From: Spirosoma sp. SC4-14
GTDB lineage: Bacteria > Bacteroidota > Bacteroidia > Cytophagales > Spirosomataceae
DNA: 64,000 nt
NCBI RefSeq assembly: GCF_037201965.1
Contig: NZ_CP147518.1
Span: 6,007,001 to 6,071,000 of the forward strand
Reading direction: 5' to 3'
Shown here: piece by piece, positions 18,543 to 27,186 of the stretch
Layout of the letters: each line of letters opens with the position of its first letter
Numbering within the stretch: the stretch's first letter is position 1
Translations under genes and position numbers: made by a program
The notes under the pieces: model-generated
Told to the model about the DNA's origin: nothing
The model's input: only the letters and a program-made list of their open reading frames with translations
The model's database searches: none

Positions 18543-19244
18543 ATGAACGCTCTTCTCAAACATCTCCCCAATGCCATGACCTGCGGCAACCTGTTGTGTG
18601 GTTGTGTTGGTTTAGTTATGGCTATGCGCGGGCATCTGGATACAGCAGCCTGGCTCATTGGGTTGGCGGCAGTGCTCGACTTTGGCGATGGCTTCGTAGC
18701 CCGGTTGGTTAAGGTGTCGGGGCCTTTCGGTAAAGAGTTGGATTCGCTGGCCGATGTGGTTACGTTTGGCGTACTACCCGCCACAATTGTTTTCCAACTG
18801 TGCTGGTTTCAGCAACTGGGCCCTATTTCCTACGCAGCATTCCTGATTGCAGTTTTGTCGGCACTACGGCTGGCTAATTTCAATATCGATACGCGCCAGT
18901 CTGAATCATTTATTGGACTACCTGTGCCTGCTAATGCTATGCTGATTGCGGCTTTTCCGCTGATGAGTCGTTACCAACCTCAATACGATACCATCTGGCA
19001 AAACGATGTTGCTATGGGTATGATGATCGCTTTTTCATTTATGCTCGTTTCGGAGGTTCCGCTTTTTGCGCTCAAATTCAAATCGTTCGGTTGGGCCGAA
19101 AATCGCATTAAATTCAGTTTTTTGATCGCGTCCGTCTTACTCTTGTTATTTTTGCAGTTCGCAGCCATTCCGTTAATCATTCTACTGTATATAGTTGTCT
19201 CATTATTTTCTAAAGAGCGAAAGAGTGAAACTGGGCCGCTTTAG
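18543..19244 (+). CDS. pssA: CDP-diacylglycerol--serine O-phosphatidyltransferase
   Basis: Integral-membrane enzyme that transfers the phosphatidyl group from CDP-diacylglycerol to serine, the first step to phosphatidylethanolamine. The CDP-alcohol phosphotransferase signature is complete at residues 46-71: DxxDGxxAR, then x8-G-x3-D-x3-D (DFGDGFVAR ... GKELDSLAD). About six to seven hydrophobic helices follow. The 233-residue size and the N-terminal KHLPNAMTCGNL favour phosphatidylserine synthase of the Bacillus type over PgsA. No phosphatidylserine decarboxylase is nearby. Its last codons form one arm of a 19-bp inverted repeat. Confidence 0.9.
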   Translation: MNALLKHLPNAMTCGNLLCGCVGLVMAMRGHLDTAAWLIGLAAVLDFGDGFVARLVKVSGPFGKELDSLADVVTFGVLPATIVFQLCWFQQLGPISYAAFLIAVLSALRLANFNIDTRQSESFIGLPVPANAMLIAAFPLMSRYQPQYDTIWQNDVAMGMMIAFSFMLVSEVPLFALKFKSFGWAENRIKFSFLIASVLLLLFLQFAAIPLIILLYIVVSLFSKERKSETGPL

Positions 19245-19287
19245 TGCAGGGTGGTCTGTGCTGTCCGATTTCACTCTTTCGCTCTTT
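19212..19287. repeat. 19-bp perfect inverted repeat with one arm inside pssA
   Basis: Left arm 19212-19230 is coding (residues SKERKSE of pssA); right arm 19269-19287 is its exact reverse complement in the intergenic space before purS. The arm sequence AAAGAGCGAAAGAGTGAAA recurs in near-identical form at 38802-38820 just upstream of the TPR lipoprotein gene. Confidence 0.8.
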
Positions 19288-19309
19288 TACTTTTTCACTC
19301 TTTCAAATC

Positions 19310-19561
19310 ATGAAATACATCGCCGAAATTAACATCATGACCCGTTCGGAAATCCTCGACCCACAAGGGAAGGCCGTTAAACTGGGGCTACATAACCTTC
19401 ATATGGATACGATCGATAACGTCCGGATCGGTAAGCATATTCGTCTGGAAGTAGAATCTGACAGCCAGGAACAGGCTCACGAAACGGTTGATTCAGCCTG
19501 CCGCCAGCTCCTGGCCAATCTGATCATGGAAGAATATTCATTCGAACTGCGGCCAGCCTGA
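19310..19561 (+). CDS. purS: Phosphoribosylformylglycinamidine synthase subunit PurS
   Basis: Small subunit of the three-part FGAM synthase (PurS-PurL-PurQ) of purine synthesis; it bridges PurL and PurQ for ammonia transfer. The 83-residue protein starts at ATG 19310 (MKYIAEINIM) and shows the PurS pattern: a first strand, the DPQGKAVKLGLHNL segment, VRIGKHIRLEVE and the terminal CRQLLANLIMEEYSFEL. The open frame goes back to 19244, but that part reads through the palindrome and is rejected. purL and purQ are not in the window, so the genes are scattered. Confidence 0.93.
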   Translation: MKYIAEINIMTRSEILDPQGKAVKLGLHNLHMDTIDNVRIGKHIRLEVESDSQEQAHETVDSACRQLLANLIMEEYSFELRPA

Positions 19562-19672
19562 TTAATCAGTTTGGCCAGCCGGAAAAGAACGCTTGCCCAA
19601 CCGGCTAAGCCCTTAACTACTCAGACAGGCAGCAAGCAGTTTTTCTGACACAATAGTTACCCCAAAAAGTAC

Positions 19673-19680
19673 TATTTTTG
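19673..19680 (+). promoter_or_regulatory. Candidate -7 promoter box for fabH
   Basis: TATTTTTG matches TAnnTTTG and ends 22 bp before the fabH ATG, a normal distance for a short leader. No clear -33 element. Confidence 0.4.
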
Positions 19681-19702
19681 TCAGCCATTTTGCCATCTCC
19701 GA

Positions 19703-20710
19703 ATGAACACCGTCTATTCAAGCATAAAAGGGTTAGGTTTTTACGTACCGGATACTATTGTTACCAACGATGACCTGACCCAATATATGGATACGTCCGA
19801 CGCCTGGATTCAGGAACGGACAGGTATCAAACAACGTCGTTTCTTTACGTATGGCAAAGAAACCAATGCCAGCATGGCAGCAGCAGCATCAAGGCAGGCA
19901 CTCGATCGCGCTGGTCTTGTTCCTAAAGATGTTGAGCTGATCGTTTACGCCACGTTGTCGCCCGACTACTACTTTCCGGGGTCGGCTTTTCTAATGCAGC
20001 GCGAGCTGGAACTGGAAGGCATAGCTGTTATCGACATCCGGCAGCAATGTTCAGGATTCGTTTACGGCCTGTCGATTGCCGACCAGTTCATTAAAACTGG
20101 TATGTATAAAACCGTGCTGGTTGTAGGCTCCGAAATTCAGTCGACTTTGATGGATAAAACCACCGAAGGCCGCAATGTGGCCGTTATTTTCGGCGACGGG
20201 GCGGGGGCGGCTGTTGTTCAGGCAACTACAGATCCCGAACACCGCATTTTATCGACTCACCTGCATGCCGACGGCCGCTATGCCGAAGAGCTTTACCTGA
20301 AAGATCCGGGCAGCAGCCGCCCCGATCATTTCATTACGGCCGATACAGCAACAGCGGGAGGCAGTAGCGTGGTTATGAACGGCAATGCCGTTTTTAAACA
20401 TGCTGTAGTACGGTTTATGGAAGTGATCAACGAAGGATTGACCGCCAATGGTTATCAGGCCACCGATCTGAGCCTGTTGGTTCCACATCAGGCCAATATT
20501 CGCATTTCGGGCTACATTCAGCAACAAATGAACCTACCCGATGAGAAAGTATTTAACAACATCCAGAAGTATGGCAATACCACGGCAGCTTCTATACCCA
20601 TTGCCCTAACCGAAGCGTATGAGCAGGGGCGCATTCAATCGGGCGATCTGGTTTGCCTGGCTGCATTTGGCAGTGGCTTCACCTGGGCCTCAGCTCTGAT
20701 AAAGTGGTAA
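19703..20710 (+). CDS. fabH: 3-oxoacyl-ACP synthase III (beta-ketoacyl-ACP synthase III)
   Basis: Condenses acetyl-CoA (or a branched starter) with malonyl-ACP to start fatty-acid synthesis. The 335-residue protein has the family opening SDAWIQERTGIKQRR, the active cysteine in RQQCSGFVYG (C116), the histidine in VPHQANIRI (about 262) and the asparagine in KYGNTTAASIP (about 291): a complete Cys-His-Asn triad. Bacteroidetes often have two or more FabH paralogues, so this could be one with a preferred starter. It is alone, with no plsX, rpmF or acpP beside it. The stop codon forms the edge of the palindrome at 20709-20807. Confidence 0.92.
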   Translation: MNTVYSSIKGLGFYVPDTIVTNDDLTQYMDTSDAWIQERTGIKQRRFFTYGKETNASMAAAASRQALDRAGLVPKDVELIVYATLSPDYYFPGSAFLMQRELELEGIAVIDIRQQCSGFVYGLSIADQFIKTGMYKTVLVVGSEIQSTLMDKTTEGRNVAVIFGDGAGAAVVQATTDPEHRILSTHLHADGRYAEELYLKDPGSSRPDHFITADTATAGGSSVVMNGNAVFKHAVVRFMEVINEGLTANGYQATDLSLLVPHQANIRISGYIQQQMNLPDEKVFNNIQKYGNTTAASIPIALTEAYEQGRIQSGDLVCLAAFGSGFTWASALIKW

Positions 20711-20807
20711 GCCCCCAACCCCCAAAAGGAGAGTACTATTACTTTTATGGAACAGCTAAATACTGCCCGATAGACGCGTCAGCAAGCCCCTCTGGGGTTG
20801 GGGGCTT
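20709..20807. repeat. GC-rich palindrome, copy 3, between convergent genes
   Basis: Perfect 14-bp arms (20709-20722 and 20794-20807, AAGCCCCCAACCCC and its complement) flank 71 nt. The right end CTCTGGGGTTGGGGGCTTTT is closely related to the elements ending at 16180 and 6868. It fills the space between the fabH stop and the stop of the CoA-binding gene. Confidence 0.8.
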
Positions 20808-20808
20808 T

Positions 20809-21180
20809 TCAATACGTCCCAATCGACAGCATCACCAGCGTACAGCCTTCGACAGGCTCAATACCTTCGGCCCGTAATTGCTCTTCGAATTCAGGATTTT
20901 CGGTTCCGGGATTAAAAATGACCCGTCGGGGTTTCAGGCTTTTAATATAGGCGTATAAACCCGGCTGATTCTGAGGACCAACATACATCGTTACCGTGTC
21001 GACATCTGTTAAAGCAGGTTGACCGGTATGAATAGGTTGACCGTTTATTTGCCCAGGTCTCAACCCAACCAACTCTATAGCATGCCCGTATCGTACTAAA
21101 CTATGTGCGGCCCGATTGGCATAGCGAGAGGGGTTTTCTGTCGCACCGATTATTACTGTTTTTTTTGCTTCCTTATTCAT
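20809..21180 (-). CDS. CoA-binding protein (YccU/CoA_binding_2 family)
   Basis: The 123-residue protein is a single Rossmann-like CoA-binding domain of the YccU type: KKTVIIGATENPSRYANRAA at the N-terminus, VGLRPGQINGQPIHTG, then VTMYVGPQNQPGLYAYI and a final IFNPGTENPEFEEQL and VEGCTLVML. These small cytoplasmic proteins share a fold with the CoA-binding part of succinyl-CoA synthetase; their role is not established. It converges on fabH, which is suggestive only because both bind CoA species. The length is typical. Confidence 0.87.
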   Translation of the reverse strand: MNKEAKKTVIIGATENPSRYANRAAHSLVRYGHAIELVGLRPGQINGQPIHTGQPALTDVDTVTMYVGPQNQPGLYAYIKSLKPRRVIFNPGTENPEFEEQLRAEGIEPVEGCTLVMLSIGTY

Positions 21181-21488
21181 TTACTTCAGCCTTGAACCAT
21201 TCATAAACACCGATTCATTTCTTACTATAAAACCGTTCTACAGCAGAGGTAGTTCATGATACCCCCCCGCCTGTCAGGGTATTCTCTACGAAAATTGCAT
21301 ACTATAAATCCTTCTATTCTATTCCAGTAAGTAAGTTTTATAAGTCTATGCTGGAAATCCTTGACTATCAGTTTTTTTAATCTAGATTTACCAACTATTT
21401 TGCCATTCCTTTGTTAAGGAATAGTTAAACAAACGCAACCCCTACATATAGCTATTTTCTAAAAACAGGCACATAACAACCACTGGCA
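21181..21488. other. Gene-free divergent region
   Basis: This 308-bp AT-rich region separates the divergent CoA-binding and HNH genes. I see no ORF, repeat, palindrome or convincing promoter box in it. Confidence 0.5.
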
Positions 21489-22085
21489 ATGAGTGAGAAG
21501 AAGAATCAAAGTTTCTGGAATGAGAAGTGGGTGCCCATTGTGTTCGAAGGTATTGAGAACCCACCCCGTTATGAAGTATCTAATTATGGCAGGCTTCGCA
21601 GTTTTCAGGCAAGCGCTAAACCCGACGTCTCCGACAAGGGTACCGGTAATATTATTAAAGGATCTGTAATTCAGGGATATCGATCGTTAAATATCCGTTC
21701 GGCCGGTAAAACGCTCAACCGATATGTTCACAAACTAGTTGCCGAACATTTTGTAGATCGTGGCCACCCCGATCGGACATACGTGATCCATATTGACCAT
21801 GACAAGCAAAATAACTATTACAACAACCTGCGGTGGGTCACAAAAAATGAAATGATTGAGCACAACCGGAATAACCCGAACCTTAAAAATCGTGTCATTC
21901 CCCGCTCAACCCGCAATTACAAACTCACCGAAAGCAAGGTTAAGATCATCAAAAAACTGCTCCGAAATGATAAAAATCGCCTGAAAATGATTGCCAAGCA
22001 GTTCGGAATAACCCACACTCAGCTAAACCGCATCAGATCGGGTGAAAACTGGAAACACGTAACCATTGAAGACGATCCGCGTTAG
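21489..22085 (+). CDS. Free-standing NUMOD4/HNH endonuclease-like protein with C-terminal HTH
   Basis: The 198-residue protein has three parts. An N-terminal NUMOD4-like module (about 12-40) contains WVPIVFEGIENPPRYEVSNYG. An HNH_3-type nuclease module (about 70-125) contains VHKLVAEHFV, VIHIDHDKQNN and LRWVTKNEMIEHN; the catalytic-type histidine in HIDHDK and the paired asparagines are kept. A C-terminal helix-turn-helix (about 142-190) reads LTESKVKIIKKLL ... IAKQFGITHTQLNRIRSGENWKHV. This build is known from intron homing endonucleases and from phage or chromosomal stand-alone copies. No intron or intein is visible around it. It could be a nuclease or a regulator derived from one. A good terminator follows. 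Confidence 0.82.
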   Translation: MSEKKNQSFWNEKWVPIVFEGIENPPRYEVSNYGRLRSFQASAKPDVSDKGTGNIIKGSVIQGYRSLNIRSAGKTLNRYVHKLVAEHFVDRGHPDRTYVIHIDHDKQNNYYNNLRWVTKNEMIEHNRNNPNLKNRVIPRSTRNYKLTESKVKIIKKLLRNDKNRLKMIAKQFGITHTQLNRIRSGENWKHVTIEDDPR

Positions 22086-22135
22086 AATACCGCTGGATTA
22101 GCGTTTATTTTGAGTGATGTTTGAGATTATGAGTA

Positions 22136-22172
22136 GCAGCCAGTCGGGTCTCCTGACTGGCTGCCTTTTTTT
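22136..22172 (+). terminator. Intrinsic terminator after the HNH gene
   Basis: A perfect 10-bp GC-rich stem (22136-22145 with 22155-22164, GCAGCCAGTC arms) with a 9-nt loop, then CTTTTTTT. It is the clearest U-tract terminator in the middle of the window. Confidence 0.88.
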
Positions 22173-22374
22173 AGCTAGTCAACCAGTACTGAAGAACGAA
22201 ACGATTTTGGCTTTCGCATCAGGTAATCAATAGCCGAAATTTTCTTTTCGAACCCATAGTAGCACAAACGACATCAACTACTCAATTTTTTCCAATCGTG
22301 ATTCCTGCCTCCGGCCCTAATCCGGGCGCTTCCCTAGAGTTTATTATAAAAAAAATACGCTAAATTTATTCGTA

Positions 22375-22503
22375 TTAACGATAAGTTTTACAGGAAAGTG
22401 GTTGTAGATAGCTCCTGCTGAATCCGTAAAAATGGTAGTAACATCCGTAATCTGTATACCAGTCAATGCCCTTGTAAACTAGACCTTTGTCTAGACACTT
22501 CAT
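22375..22503 (-). pseudogene. 42-codon ORF related to the small ORF at 30332-30547 (WYTDYG family)
   Basis: A complete but very short minus-strand frame begins at ATG 22503 and ends at TAA 22375. It encodes DKGLVYKGIDWYTDYGCYYHF, which lines up without gaps with the product of the ORF at 30332-30547 (DKGL, then WYTDYG, then YY). At DNA level AGACCTTTGTC and CCGTAATCTGTATACC are identical and 36 bp apart in both. The flanking parts differ, so this is probably a truncated duplicate; a functional micro-protein cannot be excluded. It lies in the 440-bp space between the HNH gene and the xdhC remnant, which otherwise shows only the terminator. Confidence 0.5.
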
Positions 22504-22526
22504 CTTCTGGCCACGATCTGTTGAGC

Positions 22527-22955
22527 ATGAAAGAGATTAAACGCATATTGACTGCTTATGAACAGATCGACCTCCGGAAACGCAAGGTCGCGCTGGCAAC
22601 GGAGGTGTATGTTCAGGGATCAGCCTACCGACGACCCGGCGCACGCATACTGGTGAGTGACGACGGCCGCTGTGAAGATGCCATCAGTGACGGGTGTCTG
22701 GAAGGCGATGCGCTACGCAAAGCCCGACGGGTGATGCTCGATGGTAAACCAGTAATTGTGCGTTATGATACCATAGACCCGACCGATCCAACGAATCCAA
22801 TTGCCTTATTGCAGGCACCTTTCAACGAAATCGCCCTGTCTATCCTGAGCGAAATCAACGCCTTTTTTAGCCAGCACTCGGGCGGCTTTCTGAGCAACAG
22901 ACCGGGGCCTATTCATGAGCGTAGTTCGGATCGACCCGAACGGGTTTTAGTATAA
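22527..22955 (+). pseudogene. Truncated XdhC/CoxI family protein (probable xdhC remnant)
   Basis: XdhC-type proteins insert sulfurated molybdenum cofactor into molybdenum hydroxylases and are usually about 350-390 residues, with an N-terminal XdhC_CoxI domain and a C-terminal Rossmann domain. This frame has 142 residues from ATG 22527 (a TTG at 22521 is also open). The first part is clearly XdhC: VALATEVYVQGSAYRRPGAR, DAISDGCLEGDA and VIVRYDT. Then the sequence passes directly to DPTDPTNPIALLQ, skipping the glycine/cysteine loop (GxGLGCNG type) I expect after RYDT, and the rest is unlike the family. The Rossmann domain is absent. It precedes iorA by 51 bp, so it once belonged to this operon. 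Either a decayed gene or a minimal variant. Confidence 0.72.
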
Positions 22956-23006
22956 CTGGCCGTTGTCTGTAGGCCAGCTAACCGTTTATTGTAAATCCTT
23001 AAATTC

Positions 23007-23498
23007 TTGAACAAATTGGCAAAATTCAGCTTAAAAATCAACGGAAAAATCAGGCAGGTGGATGTCGACCCAACTACGCCCATGCTTTGGGTCCTACGCG
23101 ACCATCTGGACCTGCCAGGCACTAAATACGGCTGTGGGATTGCCCAGTGCGGAGCCTGCACGGTACATCTGGACGGCACGGCGGTTCGTTCCTGCCAGTT
23201 GCCGGTTTCGGTGGTTGGCAAGCAAGCCATCACCACCATTGAAGGGCTATCGGCCAAAGGCGATCATCCCGTCCAGAAAGCCTGGCTAGAACACGATGTA
23301 GCCCAATGTGGCTACTGTCAGGCGGGTCAGATCATGAGTGCGGCTTCGCTGCTAAAAACCAATCCGAACCCCGGCGATGCGGATATAGATCTGGCCATGA
23401 GTGGCAACATTTGCCGGTGTGGTACGTATCTGCGCATCAGGGACGCCATCAAATCGGCGGCCAAGGAAACAACAAACACCCCAGCCACTCATAAATAA
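23007..23498 (+). CDS. iorA: Isoquinoline 1-oxidoreductase-type alpha subunit (2Fe-2S)
   Basis: Small iron-sulfur subunit that passes electrons from the molybdenum subunit IorB. The 163-residue frame has both [2Fe-2S] clusters of the family: a plant-ferredoxin-type site [14 protein letters not shown] with a later C in RSCQLP, and an alpha-helical site CGYCQAG ... NICRCGTY. No ATG opens the frame; TTG codons at 23007 and 23016 are available, and the second gives [11 protein letters not shown], closest to the usual family start. It is followed 10 bp later by iorB, so the two are cotranscribed. IorA itself has no export signal and would travel with its Tat-type partner. Confidence 0.92.
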   Translation: MNKLAKFSLKINGKIRQVDVDPTTPMLWVLRDHLDLPGTKYGCGIAQCGACTVHLDGTAVRSCQLPVSVVGKQAITTIEGLSAKGDHPVQKAWLEHDVAQCGYCQAGQIMSAASLLKTNPNPGDADIDLAMSGNICRCGTYLRIRDAIKSAAKETTNTPATHK

Positions 23499-23508
23499 CT
23501 CCCTGACC

Positions 23509-25767
23509 ATGGAAAATACGAAAATGACCTACAATCGGCGTGCCTTTCTGAAAGCTTCGTTGCTTTCGGGGGGTGGCATGATGCTCAGTGTGAGCTGGCT
23601 GTCGAACGTTAAGGCAGCTGATAAACTACAGGCACTGAACCTGCCTGCGCAAGCGAGCCAGCTCAATGCCTACATTCAAATCACCGCCGACAACGCCGTT
23701 AAACTCATCTGCCCCAATCCCGAATTTGGCCAGAACGTGATGACGTCCCTGCCGATGATCATTGCCGAAGAACTAGACGTCGACTGGAAAAACGTGGTCG
23801 TTGAAATGGGGCCACATGACAATACCAAATTAGGTCCTCAGTTTACCGGTGGCAGTAACTCGGTTCGCATGTACTGGAAACCCCTCCGCGAAGCCGGAGC
23901 AGCCGCCCGGCAGATGTTGCGGGAAGCAGCCGCCCAAACCTGGAATGTGCCCGCCGAAGAAGTAACAACCCAGGCAGGAGTACTACAGCATGCAAGCGGA
24001 AAATCGGCCAGCTATGGCGAAATGGCCAGCAAAGCGGCTACGCTCACCGTGCCTAAAGGCATGAAGCTAAAAGCCCCGAAGGATTTTTCAATTGTCAGAA
24101 CGTCGAAAAAAAATGTGGAAGGCCAGAAAATAGTGACGGGCAAACCTCTGTTCGGGCTTGACTACCGCACCGACGGCATGCTGATTGCCATGATTCAGCA
24201 TCCACCGGCCTTTGGCATGAAACTGAAGTCGTTCGATGCCTCACAAGCCCTCAAAATGCCGGGTATCAAAGAGGTATTCAGCCTGAATCTGTACCCAGAC
24301 GATTTTGAGCAGGGCGGCTTCGATACCCGCACCTTCAACCAATTGCTGGTGGTGGTGGGCAAGAGCACCTGGGAGGTGATGAATGCCCGTAAGAAACTGA
24401 AAGTTCAGTGGGAGCCTGCTGGCGATACCAAGGATATGATGATGGGCAGGGGTGGCAAACGGGAAGTTACGGTGCCGGGTCGGCTGGAAACGACCAGCAC
24501 CCAACTCGAACAGATGCAGGAACTAGCTAAAAAGCCAGCCCAGCAATTACGAAAAGACGGCGACCCGGAAATGGCGTTCAAAAATGCGGCTCAGATTATC
24601 GAGCGCACCTACAATGCACCTTTTTTAGCGCACAATACGATGGAGCCGATGAATTTCTTCGCCCATGTGACGGAGGAGAAAGCGGTAGTAGCCGGACCAT
24701 TGCAGGCGCCGGGTTGGTCTGAACCCACGCTGGCGAAACTATTGAACCTGCCAGCCGACAAGATTGAGATTCAGATGACACGGATGGGTGGCGGCTTCGG
24801 GCGTCGGGCGTATTGTCAATATATGTATGAAGCGGCTCTGATTTCCAAACAGGTTAAAGCACCTGTCAAACTGATCTACACCCGCGAAGATGACATGACC
24901 TATGGTATCTACCGGCCTATGTACACCGCTACGTATCGGGCGGCTCTGGATGCCAACAAGAACCTGATCGGTTTTCACGTAAAAGGAGGTGGCATTCCGG
25001 AACATGCCATTCATGCCAACCGTTTCCCGGCCGGTGCGGTCGATAACTATCTGGCCGAAGGCTGGGAAATTCCATCCAACATTACCATTGGTGCTTTCCG
25101 CGCCCCACGCTCCAACTTCAACGCTGCCGCCGAACAATCGTTTCTGGATGAAGTAGCCGAAGCCATAGGCAAAGACCCCATCGAGTTCAGGCTGGAGCTT
25201 CTGAAACGGGCCAAAGAAAATCCGGTGGGCAAAAACAACGAGTATGACGCCGACCGGTATGCGGGTGTACTCACCCTGGTGCGCGACAAATCGAACTGGA
25301 ATAAGGTCGGAAACGAGAAATACCACCGGGGCGTAGCGGCCTATTTCTGTCATAACTCATATGCGGCTCATGTGGTGGATATGGTAAGTCGGGATGGAGA
25401 GCCGTATGTTGAACGGGTATTCAGTGCGATGGACTGCGGCATTGTCGTAAATCCTGATGCAGCCAAAAACATGGTGCAGGGAGCCGTAGTCGATGGCATC
25501 GGGAATGCGCTCTACGGTGCCCTGACGCACAAAAACGGCGCTGCCGAACAAAGTAACTTTCATAATTACCGTATCATTCGGCATAACGAAGCGCCCAAAC
25601 AGATCGAGGTTTATTTTGTCGAAAACGACTTCGACCCAACTGGCTTAGGCGAACCGCCTTTCCCACCGGTGTTTGGGGCAGTAGCCAATGCATTGTATAA
25701 GACCACGGGCAAGCGTTTTTACGACCAGCCCTTTAAATCTGAGCTGGACAAGCCGGTTCAGGGTTAA
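23509..25767 (+). CDS. iorB: Isoquinoline 1-oxidoreductase-type beta subunit (molybdopterin-binding)
   Basis: Large molybdenum-binding subunit of the xanthine dehydrogenase/aldehyde oxidase superfamily. From ATG 23509 the protein has 752 residues and begins with a Tat-like leader (NRRAFLKASLLSGGGMMLSVSWL), so the complex is probably periplasmic or membrane-attached. The body shows the IorB layout: a first domain with CPNPEFGQNVMTSLPMI, GGSNSVR, the hinge near HNTMEPMN, the molybdopterin loop MGGGFGRRAY and the late FSAMDCGIVVNPD and GLGEPPFPP segments; the last includes the conserved active-site glutamate. Substrate in Bacteroidetes unknown; aldehydes or N-heterocycles are the family range. 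Gene order xdhC remnant-iorA-iorB-MFS suggests a small catabolic cluster. Confidence 0.92.
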   Translation: MENTKMTYNRRAFLKASLLSGGGMMLSVSWLSNVKAADKLQALNLPAQASQLNAYIQITADNAVKLICPNPEFGQNVMTSLPMIIAEELDVDWKNVVVEMGPHDNTKLGPQFTGGSNSVRMYWKPLREAGAAARQMLREAAAQTWNVPAEEVTTQAGVLQHASGKSASYGEMASKAATLTVPKGMKLKAPKDFSIVRTSKKNVEGQKIVTGKPLFGLDYRTDGMLIAMIQHPPAFGMKLKSFDASQALKMPGIKEVFSLNLYPDDFEQGGFDTRTFNQLLVVVGKSTWEVMNARKKLKVQWEPAGDTKDMMMGRGGKREVTVPGRLETTSTQLEQMQELAKKPAQQLRKDGDPEMAFKNAAQIIERTYNAPFLAHNTMEPMNFFAHVTEEKAVVAGPLQAPGWSEPTLAKLLNLPADKIEIQMTRMGGGFGRRAYCQYMYEAALISKQVKAPVKLIYTREDDMTYGIYRPMYTATYRAALDANKNLIGFHVKGGGIPEHAIHANRFPAGAVDNYLAEGWEIPSNITIGAFRAPRSNFNAAAEQSFLDEVAEAIGKDPIEFRLELLKRAKENPVGKNNEYDADRYAGVLTLVRDKSNWNKVGNEKYHRGVAAYFCHNSYAAHVVDMVSRDGEPYVERVFSAMDCGIVVNPDAAKNMVQGAVVDGIGNALYGALTHKNGAAEQSNFHNYRIIRHNEAPKQIEVYFVENDFDPTGLGEPPFPPVFGAVANALYKTTGKRFYDQPFKSELDKPVQG

Positions 25768-25934
25768 TGAGCTTCGCTAAATAGTTTTGTCAGGATCTAA
25801 GAAATGGGCAGACCTATTGGGTAGCAAATTGATTGGTGATTAAGGCCAAAATCAGGTATGTTTACCAACAAGGCCACTCGTTTATTCCGGTAGTCTGACT
25901 GGTAAATTTCCCTCTTTTATGCCTTATCACCCTT

Positions 25935-27128
25935 ATGGAAGGAACAAAATCGACAGCCTATATCTCAAAAGCCCGTTCGGCTACCCAGTTAATTTTTTTG
26001 GTTTGTGGCCTGGGTATGGCCAGTTGGGCACCCATGATTCCTCTGGCCAAAGATCGTTTAGCGCTAAACGATGCTAATCTGGGTTTACTGCTGCTGCTGG
26101 TAGGAGGTGGTGCCATGCTGATGATGCCTACCTCAGGGTGGCTGGTAGGTCGCTTTGGTAGCCGCGTTGTTATGGCAGGTGCCGGGCTGATCATGGCTTT
26201 TGTTCTCCCCCTACTGCTTATTCTTTCCTCTCCGGCGGCTATGGCCGTAGCCTTGTTTGTATTCGGTTCCAGCATCGGTACAATTGACGTGGCCATGAAT
26301 GCACATGGTGTTCAGGTGCAGAACCTCTACGGAAAACCTATTATGTCGTCGCTGCATGGACTGTTCAGCGTGGGGGGCCTGTTCGGCTCGCTTGGGCTAG
26401 GTTTTTTGATTAAACTGGGGCTTAATCCCGTCTACGCCATTGTTAGTATTGCCACGCTGATGATCATTATTACCCTGACGCAGTACCCGTTCTTATTTCC
26501 TCTGGAGGTCGAGCAACGGGCCATTGCCCGGTTCTCGGCCCCGCATGAGCAGCCAACGGCGGATAAACAACGGTTTGGCTGGCTGCATGGCAGAGTCTTG
26601 TTTCTGGGTATGATGTGTTTTGCTGTTTTTCTGGCCGAGGGTGCCATTCTTGACTGGAGTGCGATCTTTCTGCGCGACATCAAAGGAATCACACCGGAGT
26701 TTGCGGGAGCAGGCTACGCGGCTTTTTCGATTGCTATGGCTACAATGCGATTGACTGGAGACAAACTGGTGGCCCGTCTGAACGGCAAAACGGTGGTGGT
26801 AGGTGGGAGCCTGCTGGGCGCAGTTGGCCTGAGTATAGCTGTCCTGAGCCCCTGGGTAGCGGGTGCTATGGCTGGCTTTGTGCTGCTGGGGCTCGGAGCG
26901 GCCAATATAGTCCCTGTCTTTTTCAGTGCAGCCGGCAGGCTGCCCGGCATTGCGCCGACCGTGAGTATACCGGCCATAACAACCATTGGGTATACGGGCC
27001 TGCTGGCAGGCCCGGCCTTACTGGGCTTTATCGCCCAGCAGTTTTCCCTAAGTATCGCTTTAGGGTTTCTGGCTCTGGTATTGCTACTGGTAGCGTTAAG
27101 CTATAGCCTGAAAGGGCAAGCCAATTAA
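25935..27128 (+). CDS. MFS transporter, YbjJ-like
   Basis: A 397-residue protein with about 12 hydrophobic segments and no charged loops of note, typical of a major facilitator. The first half contains the loop SGWLVGRFGSRVVM, equivalent to the motif A region, and IGTIDVAMNAHGVQVQ with GKPIMSSLHGLFSVGGLFG. These segments mark the YbjJ-like group. The direction of transport and the substrate are unknown. It starts 167 bp after iorB in the same direction and may carry the substrate or product of IorAB, which is inference only. It converges on the M13 peptidase gene across a hairpin. Confidence 0.87.
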   Translation: MEGTKSTAYISKARSATQLIFLVCGLGMASWAPMIPLAKDRLALNDANLGLLLLLVGGGAMLMMPTSGWLVGRFGSRVVMAGAGLIMAFVLPLLLILSSPAAMAVALFVFGSSIGTIDVAMNAHGVQVQNLYGKPIMSSLHGLFSVGGLFGSLGLGFLIKLGLNPVYAIVSIATLMIIITLTQYPFLFPLEVEQRAIARFSAPHEQPTADKQRFGWLHGRVLFLGMMCFAVFLAEGAILDWSAIFLRDIKGITPEFAGAGYAAFSIAMATMRLTGDKLVARLNGKTVVVGGSLLGAVGLSIAVLSPWVAGAMAGFVLLGLGAANIVPVFFSAAGRLPGIAPTVSIPAITTIGYTGLLAGPALLGFIAQQFSLSIALGFLALVLLLVALSYSLKGQAN

Positions 27129-27186
27129 CAAGTAATTTTCTGGTTATCAGCGCCGACGAGTTGCTTGAAGTAATCGTTTTGGTCGA

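Noticed and set aside
23401-23508. Upstream extension of iorB overlapping iorA
   Set aside because: Out-of-frame reading of iorA; the Tat-like leader begins after ATG 23509.
24739-25353. 204-codon minus-strand ORF
   Set aside because: Antisense to iorB; composition shadow only.
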